Shown: positions 32,380 to 45,091, counted from the stretch's first letter. The stretch is 64,000 nucleotides of DNA from Ecdyonurus torrentis (GCA_949318235.1 OX439128.1:51809523-51873522), one strand, 5' to 3'. Made by a program: numbers and translations. The notes: generated by a model from the letters alone, not told the origin.

Positions 32380-32440
32380 TTTGTTTGTTTGTTTGTTTGT
32401 TTATTTATTTATTTGCTTATTTATTTATTTGCTTCTTTGT
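32293..32440. repeat. (TTTA)n/(TTTG)n mixed microsatellite
   Basis: TTTA units with an internal block of five TTTG units (about 32380-32400) and scattered TTTGC variants. Confidence 0.95.
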
Positions 32441-32557
32441 TATTTATTAATTAACAAACTTTGATATTCAATATCAATATTATACTTCTTTAAGTCTATA
32501 ATTCTTGAGCTATTTTGTTTTAATATATTATAACAGGTTCTTACTCCTATGGTCTAT

Positions 32558-32560
<3 letters not shown>

Positions 32561-32640
<80 letters not shown>
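32561..32640. repeat. (GA)n microsatellite
   Basis: 40 GA units; the Leu-Ser tail of the reverse frame at 32554-32781 is its translation. Confidence 0.98.
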
Positions 32641-32642
<2 letters not shown>

Positions 32643-33114
32643 TAGAGGCACATACACACACTGAAGTGGTGGCACCCCCAAGGTGATCAGGAAGGTAAAA
32701 CACACATGGAAGCATATTATGCATGGCTATAACACAGGATGAAGACAGCTTCAAGTCACTGCTTGCTGGCTGGAATCTCACACTCCATATCTGTACAATA
32801 TTAACCTGATCTTGCTGCTTTATTTCCGGGTAGAAAAAGGAAGAAAAAAAAAAAAAAAAAAAAAAAAAAAGACGTTGGTTGGAACTAAAGTAATATGATA
32901 TAGTATTAAATAATGAACCTTATTAATGATGATATAGTACGCAAATGTGGTGACAAAGTAAATGAAGTATTATAGTACTGTATATTTCTTCTCAAGGACC
33001 TGCTTAATTTACGTGTGCAGCAGATTTCTCAAACAAGTACGCACTATAATGTCGGATAACCTTCACAAAAACCAAGCATGCAATATCTGAAATTATTATT
33101 TTAATTTGAAAACT

Positions 33115-33420
33115 TATAACATTATAGGGCCTATATGCATTCATGTTAAAGTCGATGCTATGTGGGATCACTCAATAACATGGGGAGTATAGGAAAATAA
33201 CTCATTTTGACAGTTTAAAAATTACTATAAGCAATAATTTTGAGAGCATTGATGTTGTTAATAGGTTGAATTAGTATCTCAAGTATGTGAGAAAAAAAAT
33301 CAATTTCACAAAGAAAATACCTAAAAACGAAGTTTTTCCTATGCTGAGAATTGTTATTCATTACTCCAGTATGACGTCCAAGTGCATTAAATATGACGTC
33401 ATGAGCATACACCCTATATA
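33115..33420 (-). mobile_element. MITE-C copy 3 (best preserved ends)
   Basis: The left end TATAGGGCCTATATGCATTC and the right end ATGACGTCATGAGCATACAC followed by CCTATA form the family's imperfect inverted termini. Interior TTGAGAGCATTGATG, GGTTGAATTAGTATCTCAAG and TTTTTCCTATGCTGAG are the reverse of the copies at 3043 and 4438. CRE palindrome at 33394-33401. Confidence 0.75.
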
Positions 33421-33829
33421 ACAAAAATTGTGTGAATGAATTGTATATATATTTCAATCTCTTTCTATATATTATGTTGAAATTTTTAAACTTTTTTGAA
33501 CTTATATACGGAAGTATTTTTATATAATTTGTAACAGAAAAAAGAAAGAAAAAGAAACATGTCGACCATGAATAAGATTTTTTTTAATCCTATTATATTT
33601 TTGTTATTTATTGTTGTGAGGGGTCATAGTAATGGCTGATGATAATTTGCAAGAATTGTAAACGATACTATGATCAAAGAAATTAATTTATATAAATAAA
33701 TAGTTTTTTAATCTTATAGTTTCTTTTTATAGCTATAAGGTGCATAAAAATTAAAAGTTTCAATATTAATATAAAAAGTAACTGAATTAATGGTTTTTGA
33801 AGGTGAAATGTTTTGTTAGCATGGGCAGC

Positions 33830-33932
<103 letters not shown>

Positions 33933-34039
33933 ATGTTATCTGACAATTATATTTAACGTTTGCGTGCAAGCAAAAGTTACCAACCGTGACGATATATTAT
34001 CGCGGTTTAAAGAAAAAATATATTTTAAAAACATAAATC

Positions 34040-34332
34040 CATATAGACCACACGAAACAAAAAGTAATTTTTAATGCAAAATGGGATCTACAAAGCTGAT
34101 GACAATTTTTAACAGAGTGTAAATGTGGCCCCATAAAGTATGCTATTGACGTGAATATTCCTGTTTATGACGCCAGAAATAGACAAAAATTAGTATGAAA
34201 ATGTTGTGCGGGTTGCATAAATCTAAATTTTCTGACCACTGCTACATCGAGTTTTAAGAAAAGAGATGATATTTATGTAAGTCCCATCAAGTGTTTTGTG
34301 ATGAAAATGCTTATGTTTTCTTCTGGTCTATA
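34040..34332 (+). mobile_element. MITE-B copy 2
   Basis: CATATAGACCACACGAAACA to GTTTTCTTCTGGTCTATACC, with AATGGGATCTACAAAGCTGA and GTCCCATCAAGTGTTTTGTG inside. The CRE seen in the other copies is mutated here to TGACGCCA. Confidence 0.75.
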
Positions 34333-34767
34333 CCTTAATGAACTTGAAATTTAGAAAATTGAACATCAATCGATTTTCCTGTGTTATAATGTCATAAAAA
34401 TTGTTAAATTTTTTCTCACTTAAAATCATCAAGATACAGCAAGTACAGTACGCAAAATATTAAATATACGCGCTGTCTAAATTATTAATCCAATTACATT
34501 ACGTAAGTAATAAAGTCTGTAAATTGGAAGTACTTACTGTGTACATGCAAGGAAGAAGGGAGATTATATACACAGAACGAAGCAGCACTTGATTTAATTG
34601 AAGTATTAAATTACTGTCTTCTGTTAGAGAGCATGCTCGAGATTGAATTGAGCAATCTTGCAAAGAGATAATAACAAGCTCAATATAATTAGGGCATTAG
34701 ATTGAGGGTGGCTCCATGATATTGCGCACGATCGCCATATTCAAGTGTGTTAGTTACAATGGTTAAG

Positions 34768-34900
34768 TTCCAGTTGTTGACATGCTAATGGCTCTTTATG
34801 ATATTTAAATATAAAGGGTTGATTTTCAATTGTTGTTTGGAGAAATATTGAGTTGAGTATTCTTGATTTCACCATAGATTTTCTTTCTGACAAATATATT
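34768..34900 (+). mobile_element. Dispersed repeat G, copy 2
   Basis: TTCCAGTTGTTGACATGCTA, TATTTAAATATAAAGG, CAATTGTTGTTTGGAGAAAT and ATTGAGTTGAGTATTCTTGA parallel 18316-18480. Confidence 0.55.
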
Positions 34901-36343
34901 CAAATTGTAGTATATTATATACTAACTAAACTAACCTATTAACTAGCTGTATAGGTCTCAACCGTATTAATGTATTTTACCCTATACGACCAATAATGTC
35001 ATTTTATTAAAATTATTTTGTTCTCTTTTTACAGTGTGTAATATATATTTCTAGATATTTGATTTCTAATAACATCAATAATTTAATAATAATTTGTTTT
35101 ATTTTTTTTCTTCTAAATATGGCAAAATCAAAATCAATAGAGCTAAGAGGTGCTATATATGAGACACGCTGGAAAAGTTTCTATTAGGTCCCCTAATTTT
35201 CTACCCTTTGACAATTTGAGACTATAATGTGTTTTAGATTTTTTTTTAATTATTATTATTAGAAACTATACTGTAAAGACGGTGGAAATATTTGAATGAG
35301 GGATACTACTGTATATAGACAAACTTTTACGTATTTTAAACTAGATTAGAAAATTTAAGATTTTTTTAATTTTTTTTTTTTTTTTTTTTTTTTTAATCAT
35401 CGATAACCTTCATTGACAAATACGTTTTTTCCTGATATACTGGTGTCATTTATTTTGTGTTCTTATTATTACAACATAAAAGCGCAATCTCAAAATCAAT
35501 GTATGCAATAGCACTTATTAAATCACGTATACGATGTAGTACCAGGCTGTTATCAATATTATCAACGTCAAGACAAAGATAATGCATTGAACATTTAATA
35601 TAGGTCAGTAGATTGAGGGTGCGATGTGTGCCTCGTCGTGTGTCCTATATATTTCACTTGGCTAATATACATAAAATACATAATATATACGTACATATAT
35701 ATACATATAGTTCATATATACATACGTACAGTAATGTAGAGTACACATGCACCTGTCTTTATAACTAATGTCTTTGACTTTCTGCCAATAGGAAATATTT
35801 ATGTTTATATATACATAATTATACTTCTCATAACAATAACATGAACTGCGCGGGTACATGCATCGTAGTGATCTTACCTACTAACACAAATCTCAAAATT
35901 TACTTTGAAATATAAATAGACTAAATTTGACGAACTTGAGCTTTGGGCATTAACAAAAAGATAATGTTCTTTCGTTATGAATTCTAAAATGAACTTTTTT
36001 GGTGGATTAATATGCTTGAAAATTTTCAGTTTGGAAGAAGGAAAATTTTGATTTAACAATAGTACGTATGTGGGGTTTAACGGTGACGTGTTAGACTATT
36101 ATGGGTGGTGAGGAAAACGTGGAAAAATGCATTGGTACCCTAACTTCCTATGCGATCCATTCAACCCCCCCTCCCCTCTTAATATTTTACAATATAATAA
36201 TATATATTATATTGCTTTTTATTTTTATTTATTATCATGATTTTACACTATTGATTAAGCTTTTATTTATAATTTTTTTTTTTATAAAAAAGGTTTATGC
36301 TATTTTAAAAATTCAGCACAATAGTATTTGTATGAATTGATAA

Positions 36344-36349
36344 ATAAAT

Positions 36350-36400
<51 letters not shown>
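36344..36400 (+). repeat. Poly-A run (about 49) preceded by AATAAA
   Basis: TAAATAAATAATT directly precedes about 49 A. The signal-to-tail layout suggests a retroposed transcript end, though the sequence upstream is not recognised. Confidence 0.45.
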
Positions 36401-36401
<1 letters not shown>

Positions 36402-36893
36402 GGTCCATAACAATGAAATTTAAAATTAGAAAACACGATCATGGTACTCACAGATTAAGTGTCAACAGATCGATTATATTTATTATTTATATCAAAAGTC
36501 AAATTGGTATCAAAGTTCATGAGATCTGTGAGATAAAGAAGTCAATGCACTTTTGTCTTCAAACTCAATTGCTGTTGTTTATTTTATCACTCTCGCTGTC
36601 CAGCGTGTGTATGACCTTAAGTAAGTAACTAACATTGAGCAAGGTCAGTTTTGTGATTACAAGCAATTCACATAACCAACTTACATTACTTTAAAAAAAG
36701 TTATTATTTTTTTTCTCCTTTTCTCCTTTTTTTTTTTTTAATTATTTTTATGTTATGAATGCATATAAATGTACTTTTTTTATCATTATTATATTAGAAT
36801 AATATTTAACATACTTCATTATCCATAAATTAGACACGAAAATGTTGATTTTGTATTTATTTTCATTTTTTGACAGTTTCGTTATCACATCTG

Positions 36894-37225
36894 CATGGAA
36901 AGAATAAACTACGTAATTTATGCTGCATTTATGTCATTCTAGCAAAAATTATGCTAAATTGGAATACTATAAATAATTATGCTGTAAAATATAATATTTA
37001 TGCTATATATGTAATATAGTTATTATGCAATATAGCATAAATTATGCTGTATTAAACAAATTGAGCTAAAAATGAGCTAGCATAATTATTACGTTGCTAT
37101 TTTTGTTCATAATATTTATGCTATGTTACCTAATTATTATGCAATATAGCATAAGTTATGCTGTATTAAACAAATTGAGCTAAAAATGAGCTAGCATAAT
37201 TATTACGTAGTTATTTTTGTCTATG
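36894..37225 (+). mobile_element. MITE-A copy with tandem right-half duplication
   Basis: CATGGAAAGAATAAACTACG starts a normal copy that reaches GCTATTTTTGTTCAT near 37110. Then TAATATTTATGCTAT through GAGCTAGCATAATTATTACG and GTTATTTTTGTCTATG are repeated. The two right halves are nearly identical, so the duplication is younger than the insertion. Confidence 0.8.
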
Positions 37226-37889
37226 TGACGTCATGATATTTTGTATTTATTATTGGCTCATATATATGAGCAGATTCAAATTATAAATTCAACATAAAGT
37301 ACAGTGATCACATAAGTGATTGATAACAACTAAATCGTCAAAATGACACTAAATACAAAATCAACATGTTCATGTGTGGATATAAGATACGTTGATTACT
37401 ATTCTAATGTTATTTTATAAATGATATAAAAAAAAGTAAGCTTATAATTCATTAAAGTATTAGTTTATTTTTCATGTATATAGAAAAAAAATGTCGCAAG
37501 AAAATTATTTCGTTTTCATTAGCAAGTGTTGCTTTACATATAATATATAATTCCGAAGAAAGCTCAATTTTTCACTACATTTTAGCAGTTATATGTTACA
37601 CGTGCTTAGATAATCAATAATATCAATACAAAATATTAGCAACAATTTCTCTAAATTCTGTTGGATATTTCACTATTTAAACAATTAAAATAAAAGAGAC
37701 CTGTATAATTTTATTACTAGATAGGTGAAGCGTGCATGGGAAAGTGAAATTTTAGTATTTTATTATTTATACAGATTTCACTGTAAAATAATTTTTTTAA
37801 TAACTTTTAGAGATATGTGTATGAAAGATACCATTTTATTATTATAAGGGATACATATTAGAAGATTCCGATATGTTTTAAAATGTGAC

Positions 37890-38341
37890 TTTCCTTTCCT
37901 TTCCTTTCCTTTCCTTTCCTTTCCTTTCCTTTCCTTTCCTTTCCTTTCCTTTCCTTTCCTTTCCTTTCCTTTCCTTTCCTTTCCTTTCCTTTCCTTTCCT
38001 TTCCTTTCCTTTCCTTTCCTTTCCTTTCCTTTCCTTTCCTTTCCTTTCCTTTCCTTTTCCTTTCCTTTCCTTTCCTTTCCTTTCCTTTCCTTTCCTTTCC
38101 TTTCCTTTCCTTTCCTTTCCTTTCCTTTCCTTTCCTTTCCTTTCCTTTCCTTTCCTTTCCTTTCCTTTCCTTTCCTTTCCTTTCCTTTCCTTTCCTTTCC
38201 TTTCCTTTCCTTTCCTTTCCTTTCCTTTCCTTTCCTTTCCTTTCCTTTCCTTTCCTTTCCTTTCCTTTTCCTTTCCTTTCCTTTCCTTTCCTTTCCTTTC
38301 CTTTCCTTTCCTTTCCTTTCCTTTCCTTTCCTTTCCTTTCC
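37890..38341. repeat. (TTTCC)n pentanucleotide array, 452 bp
   Basis: About 90 units, pure apart from two single-T insertions (near 38056 and 38265) that split it into three blocks. The 158-codon Phe-Pro-Leu-Ser frame is its translation. Confidence 0.98.
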
Positions 38342-39379
38342 TATTACATTTTATTTCATAAAATAAAGAAGTAAGTATTCATCTTATTCAATACATATAT
38401 ATACACACATAACCCATACTACTTATATTTTATAATTTATATTTTCCTTCATTGCTTTTTTTATTTTTATTTATTTATTTTTTCCTTTTTTATTAATTTA
38501 GATCTCATTTCATTTATTAAAATTCTGATAAAAAAAAATGAAAGTAAGTAAGCATAGTATGAGATTCTCAAAAATAAGTATAAAAAAAAATATATATATG
38601 CAAAATATGACAAAAATTCAGATTTCACAGTATAATATAAATAAAATAAGCGTAAACATTTTGAGATTATAAAAAAAAAAAAAAAAAAAAAAAAGATTTA
38701 TATATTATAATATTTGAGTAAAAATTTGAGATCAGCAAGTAAAGGTCGCTTAGTAACAATAAAACTATAAAGGAAGGTCAGTATAACATTAAACACTTGC
38801 AACAAGTCTTACATATTATACGCCCTAGTTGTCCTCATTTCACATTTTATTTTCGTGCTTATATTACATAGGCAACTATATGTGATAATGTAGGGGTTCG
38901 TTATAGAGAAAGAAAGTTTTAACCCTGACAATGACCGTACGTGTGGAGCAGAGGTCAACGGCGCGGGCGAGTGAGGCGATGATCTCAAGTGAACTCAAGG
39001 ACGGGCAAAAAATAGCCCACTTTTCTCTCTCTCTCTCTCTCTTTCGGTTAGCAACCCAACTCAGCAGTATAAATTTATATATGCCAAAAAGCAAACAGTG
39101 CGCTAAAGATGAGGTAACGCGGTGTGAACTAAAACTATTTAGCTGTATTACTCGATCATTTAAGTATATTTATATTGTAAAGAGTTTTACAGGTAACCAT
39201 GACGACTGGTTCAGTCTAGGAAATAGGGGTATATAAAATTAGTAAAAATATAAAAATCTGAATTTTTGCTGAGATATACTTTAGGATTAGACAACTCCAT
39301 ACCTTAAAACAATATATTAAAAAATTATTATTAATATTATTAATTTTAAAGTGCAAATTTTTAAATTATGAATTTTTTA

Positions 39380-39590
39380 AAGTTCGATATAATTAAAGAC
39401 TCACGTTAATTTGATTCAATAATTTGTTTTCCCTTAGAGTTACGAGTTCTGAAAATTTTAATATAGGAGGTAGCAAGACCTATTAACACGTTATCAGGCT
39501 CAGACTAGCCATAAGGAGGACCGTATGTCCACTGCACACCTTGGGTCTAAATTGTGTATGCCAAGTGTACGACCCCCCCCCCCCCCCCCA
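39380..39590 (-). mobile_element. Probable MITE-D copy, reversed, with nearby poly-C
   Basis: GACTCACGTTAATTTGATTC and GAGTTACGAGTTCTGAAAAT align with the reverse complement of 6432-6800. A poly-C run at 39572-39589 follows in the opposite sense to expectation, so its link to the element is uncertain. Confidence 0.45.
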
Positions 39591-39631
39591 CCATAAGGCT
39601 AACCCATAGCAATCACTGATTTACTGCATGC

Positions 39632-39855
39632 CAGTCACACCCCTTTTTATCCTCTCAAGGATCAGTTAAGCCCCTATTTGCCCCAGTTACACTACCTCCC
39701 CCCAAAATGACCTCTAAAACTCAATTCATTACTGGTATTTTTTTAGTGAGTCCAACCCTGCTTTAGCCTCTCAAGGGTCAGTTAAGGCCCTATTTGATTC
39801 ATTTACATCCCTAAAAAAAAAGACCTCTCAATTTCTTAGTGGCCTTTTTAGTCAG
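39632..39855. repeat. Two-unit tandem repeat, about 110-bp units
   Basis: CCTCTCAAGGATCAGTTAAG and CCTCTCAAGGGTCAGTTAAG start equivalent parts of two units; each then has GCCCTATTTG and GACCTCT and ends near TTTTTAGTSAG. GC content is higher than in the surroundings. Origin unknown. Confidence 0.7.
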
Positions 39856-40149
39856 GCCGACCCTTCAAATTATTAGTAATAGCAACATGTTAGTAAAATG
39901 TTACTCACGTCATTGTATTTGCACGACTTACTCATAGGCAGCAAACCACACCGAAATTATTATCGGATTAAAAGTTTAAACATTATGTAACATATATAAA
40001 ATTGACGTCAGAACTGCTACCGTGTTTTCCCTTGACAATGTGGGACTGCCGGGATTTGACTGAAACTTTTTTAATCAAAATAATTTTTATTATTTATTTT
40101 GAACAACATAATATGATAGAAAAACTATTAAAGATAAAAATATCTAAAA

Positions 40150-40320
40150 AAAATTTATAGACAAAGTTTTCAAGTTTTAAAAATTTACTCCTATAAGACT
40201 CTATGTTAATTTCAATTTTATTTTTTCCTTTATCTGATATTGTCACGGGTTCTGAAAAATTTTGTGAGTGACTTTCAAATGACATAATAGATAGTAGGGG
40301 GAGGGGGAGGGGGTCAACTT
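40150..40320 (-). mobile_element. MITE-D copy, reversed
   Basis: ATCTGATATTGTCACGGGTT with CTGAAAAATTTTGTG and CTATGTTAATTTCAATTTTA correspond to the reversed 6432-6800 copy. A G-rich tract (40296-40312, three runs of five G) lies where poly-C would be expected only beyond a rearrangement. Confidence 0.6.
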
Positions 40321-40380
40321 TTAAATTTATTTAATTTTATTTATTTTAGAGTCTTTTAAACTACGAACTATAACGATGGG

Positions 40381-40386
<6 letters not shown>

Positions 40387-40443
<57 letters not shown>
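40387..40443. repeat. (CT)n microsatellite
   Basis: 28 CT units. Confidence 0.97.
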
Positions 40444-40446
<3 letters not shown>

Positions 40447-40688
40447 CCACCCTAAATAATGTGTGAAACCTTACTACGTATGTTACAGTGAGAAAACTTT
40501 TGTGTACTGAAAATGTCATATTTAAATTATTTATTAAAAACTCAGTAAGCCACAACTTTTTACATAATACTGTATATTGCAAGTACTTTTCCGATGCAGG
40601 AATTTCACTCCCAGCTAACGTGACGTCACTGGTACTGACGTTCTTGTATTGGACAAGTACATGCAAAATAATCTGTGGTTTACTGGGA

Positions 40689-40720
40689 AGGTAACTGCAG
40701 GTCTTCACCTGCAGTTACCT
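40689..40720. repeat. 14-bp perfect hairpin
   Basis: AGGTAACTGCAGGT, loop CTTC, ACCTGCAGTTACCT. Too short to class; not followed by a T run that would suggest a terminator. Confidence 0.8.
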
Positions 40721-41193
40721 GCTATTCAGGTAGTACAAAGATAAATCATATAAAAATCTTAACTACAGGTAAAGTTGCGATTCATCTACAAATAAAATCT
40801 AAATATAAGATAACTTTTATTTATAAAGAGATAATTAACAAGTATTTTAAACCGGATTTCAAATTTAATTTGTGTTCTTAATGAAACTCAAATTGAAAGT
40901 TAAATATATTAGATCAGTGATAATTAAACTTCAATATTGATTAGTCTGACAAACATAAAAGTCACAAAGTTACATCAAATCATGGCTTACTGCCAATACA
41001 ATGTTAAATGTAACATCAGCAGGAATATTCCGCTGCGAAAATAACAATATCATCTATTCTACCTGACTTTAATTATTTACTGTCCGTGCCAAAGTATTTA
41101 TTGGCAGCAGCCAAATTATTTGCAATGTCAAATCAAAATCAATACTGAAAATATTACGTCAGGTAGAAATTTCTCGAATGAAATTGATTGAAT

Positions 41194-41395
<202 letters not shown>

Positions 41396-41930
41396 GTAAT
41401 TTGTAATAATTTCAGCAATAATATAATAACAAATAATTAAACATGTAAAATTTGAGACTCGGCAGCAAAGTTTGGACTTGGTTAATTATTTCGACCGTGC
41501 AGCTCTCGTGATAATTTAAAACAAAGTATAAATGGCGTGGTCTTATGTCTTATGTCATCTTATGTATAATATGTAACGTCTCATTGCATTAGATATGCAA
41601 CTGTCTCTCTGGCTGTCTGTCTGTAGCCACGATGAGGGCCTCGTGTCGCCAATTCGTCTAGTCACTCTCAAACAACACAAAGAGAACAGAGGCTTCTCTA
41701 TGTAAAATGTAAATGAAACCTAATTTTCTTAACCTAAATTAAAATTACTTTTTATTGTCATTCACTTTGCAAGCCCCGTATCGAAAATCTACTTCTCTGT
41801 AACGTACGCTTTACATTCGAATTTAACATCGCACAAGTTTTAATTAAGTAATAAAATATATTTGAAATGTGAAATATAAAATATATAACAATTAGTTCAT
41901 GAAAGTGAAATAAAATATAACCTTGTGTAC
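41396..41930. other. Unassigned sequence between two arrays
   Basis: AT-rich, with a CTGTCTGTCTGTAGCC patch at 41611-41628. No gene or element recognised. Confidence 0.6.
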
Positions 41931-42614
41931 TTCGTTCGTTCGTTCGTTCGTTCGTTCGTTCGTTCGTTCGTTCGTTCGTTCGTTCGTTCGTTCGTTCGTT
42001 CGTTCGTTCGTTCGTTCGTTCGTTCGTTCGTTCGTTCGTTCGTTCGTTCGTTCGTTCGTTCGTTCGTTCGTTCGTTCGTTCGTTCGTTCGTTCGTTCGTT
42101 CGTTCGTTCGTTCGTTCGTTCGTTCGTTCGTTCGTTCGTTCGTTCGTTCGTTCGTTCGTTCGTTCGTTCGTTCGTTCGTTCGTTCGTTCGTTCGTTCGTT
42201 CGTTCGTTCGTTCGTTCGTTCGTTCGTTCGTTCGTTCGTTCGTTCGTTCGTTCGTTCGTTCGTTCGTTCGTTCGTTCGTTCGTTCGTTCGTTCGTTCGTT
42301 CGTTCGTTCGTTCGTTCGTTCGTTCGTTCGTTCGTTCGTTCGTTCGTTCGTTCGTTCGTTCGTTCGTTCGTTCGTTCGTTCGTTCGTTCGTTCGTTCGTT
42401 CGTTCGTTCGTTCGTTCGTTCGTTCGTTCGTTCGTTCGTTCGTTCGTTCGTTCGTTCGTTCGTTCGTTCGTTCGTTCGTTCGTTCGTTCGTTCGTTCGTT
42501 CGTTCGTTCGTTCGTTCGTTCGTTCGTTCGTTCGTTCGTTCGTTCGTTCGTTCGTTCGTTCGTTCGTTCGTTCGTTCGTTCGTTCGTTCGTTCGTTCGTT
42601 CGTTCGTTCGTTCG
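41931..42614. repeat. (TTCG)171 array, perfect, 684 bp
   Basis: 171 TTCG units with no variant that I can see, flanked by CTTGTGTAC and TAATTTC. It is the longest tandem array in the window and carries one CpG per unit. The 230-243-codon frames on both strands (Val-Arg-Ser-Phe and Thr-Asn-Glu-Arg) are repeat translations. Confidence 0.98.
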
Positions 42615-42838
42615 TAATTTCAAATATTATGTGTGAGTGTGTGTGTGTAAATATATTTTATAAACAATGTGTGTGCGCATATAAATATTTGCGTATTAAA
42701 AATATATAAATCATATTTATTTTTATTTATTGATATATTAATTTCACTCATAGGTAAATTTATAGAGCAAGTTTACACAACAATTGTTCCCTGTCACTGA
42801 AGTAATCTGCCTTGAAGAAAGAAAAAGAAATAAATAAA

Positions 42839-42841
<3 letters not shown>

Positions 42842-42893
<52 letters not shown>
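42842..42893. repeat. (GA)n microsatellite
   Basis: 26 GA units. Confidence 0.97.
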
Positions 42894-42897
<4 letters not shown>

Positions 42898-43249
42898 TTT
42901 TATCATTGTTCAAACACAATAAAACTTTTATAAATTTAACATTTCATTTAATACCAAAATATAACATTTAAAATTAAAAGTTCCAAGGCTACTCGAGTCA
43001 AGAGACTGGAAACAATAACATATTTTTATATTGAAAAGTAAATTTTAAACATTAAATCACAATAATAATAATAATAATAACACAACAGTATTATTATAAA
43101 GAAAACAATAGACAACTTACATATACTTCCTATACGTAATAATTAAACAACTTAACTCCTTAATTAATTTACACAAAATATAAAAGCCTTGACGTTTCGT
43201 CTCAAGGTCGTATGTATATTTTATATATTCCATCATTCCGAGGAATTAA

Positions 43250-43282
<33 letters not shown>

Positions 43283-43473
43283 GTTGTTAAAATAATTAGA
43301 GCATTATTGAAACAAAACACTTTACTTTCAATGCATACTTGAGGAAAGTGTAAGTACATTCAAGTTTTCAATTACGTTACTTACTATCATTATATTACGT
43401 AAGCACAGGTGAAATAACAATTCAAATTGTATGTTAAATGCTTTATTGTATATTAAAATAGGATACTTAAAGC

Positions 43474-43802
43474 CATAGACCACGTAAAACAACATGAGCT
43501 TTTTAATGAATAAACACGAAATGGGATCTTCAAAACTGATGACAATTTTTACCAGAATGTTAATGTAGCCCCACGAGAGAGCGTGAAAAATCTGTAAAGT
43601 ATGCAATTTGAGTAAAAATTCATGTTTATGACGTCAGAAACATGCAAAGATTAGTTTGAGAATGTTGTGCGGGTTGCATAAATTGAATTTTCTGATCACT
43701 GCTACGGGGCTACTGTTGGGTTTTGAGACAAACTAATGTTATTTATGTAAATCCCCTTAAGTGTTTTGTGATATAAATTCTTATGTTTTTCTCTGGTCTA
43801 TG
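43474..43802 (+). mobile_element. MITE-B copy 3 (both termini intact)
   Basis: 329 bp from CATAGACCACGTAAAACA to TCTGGTCTATG. The inverted termini (CATAGACCA/TGGTCTATG) are exact for nine bases. Landmarks GTTTATGACGTCAGAAA (CRE at 43629-43636) and GTGCGGGTTGCATAAATTGA are shared with copies 1 and 2. Confidence 0.8.
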
Positions 43803-44659
43803 AAAGCTCAGTATCTAATATGGATAATAGTGGAAAGTGGAAATAATGAACTGCCATGAAAAATAAATACATATACATACATAATACATACAGTACAGTA
43901 CATACAATGGAGAAGACATACTTATACATTCAAAAACTAAAGCAATATATTTAAAGGAAAAAACTGCACTTAATTTAAATAATAAAATATTGCAGCATAA
44001 AATATACGTATAATTGCATTTGATTGTAAAAGTTTAATGAAAATCTCTCTTTCAAATTAAAATGCAATTCAATTCTAATCTAAATACGTTTTTCATAAAG
44101 ATGGTTCATTAAAATTCTGGTAACTTTTTATACTATAACTCATAAAAAATCTGTAGTTATTATATTATAATTTTACTAAATTTTTTAATTTATTTCAGGT
44201 TTAATCACAATGTTTTTAATATTAAATTTTGTAAAATAACATAAGCTAGGAGAAGCTATATAAAATGTCCAATATTTGTACAAACGAGTGTACAGCAAAC
44301 ATTGATATGAAATCATAAAAGTAACTTTCTCACTTTGACTTTAAAATATGTAATCCTTTTTTATAATATATACGTAAGCAACAATCGAAAGGTATAATAT
44401 GTAACAAAATACGTCATAAAAATCTTCACTAAATATTTATGTGAGCTGCTCTAGATAATAATACATAGTTATTGTATTATCAGCCCACATATTATGTGAT
44501 TTTGATTTTATTGCATGGAATTGATTGGATTCGAATTAATTTGCCTTTACTTTAAATGAAAAACTTTTAGCACAATAGTTTTATTTTTAAATAGTTTCAA
44601 AAGCTTCCTATTCAACGTCTTTTTTATTACGACATTTTGAGCAAACATGTTTGCGATGA

Positions 44660-45091
44660 AGTAATAATTTATTTATATTTAGCGTGTATTTTGTCATTAT
44701 TGTTATTAATCAATACTGCGGAGCAATCATATAGTTCCTATAGTTTGGAACTGTGATTTATAGGGAGGAAAAACTTAATTTACTAACGATTGAAGAAAAA
44801 GTGACAACTAAGTTGCTGTACAGTATAGCTATTCACTTATACAACATAATATTATTGTGGTTGGACGTCTGTACAGCTTCTGTGTTGTAAAATATACGTA
44901 GAGTGACGTTGTAGTGGAGCTTTAGTCGACTGAAAAGTAGTTTTGCTGTACAATAGAGATATTTAGTTAACTTAGCAGTCTCCTCTTTAATTTAGTTCTT
45001 TTGATTTTGATTGTGTTATAACACTGAAGTTTGGAAAGGTTGAAGAAATTTTATTGCCTATAAATTCAAAATTAATAAAATAATTTTTCTA

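Noticed and set aside
38931..39236. 101-codon frame with GC-rich start
   Set aside because: It includes a CT microsatellite in frame, has a poor start context and no recognisable domain.
41892..42636. Long open frames (230-243 codons) on both strands
   Set aside because: They are translations of the pure TTCG array; the same holds for frames in the TTTCC, TGAA, TAAG, TCTG, CT and AT arrays.
43469..43807. AAAGC on both sides of MITE-B copy 3 as a 5-bp target duplication
   Set aside because: The left AAAGC is also present beside two other MITE-B copies, so it is probably part of the element.
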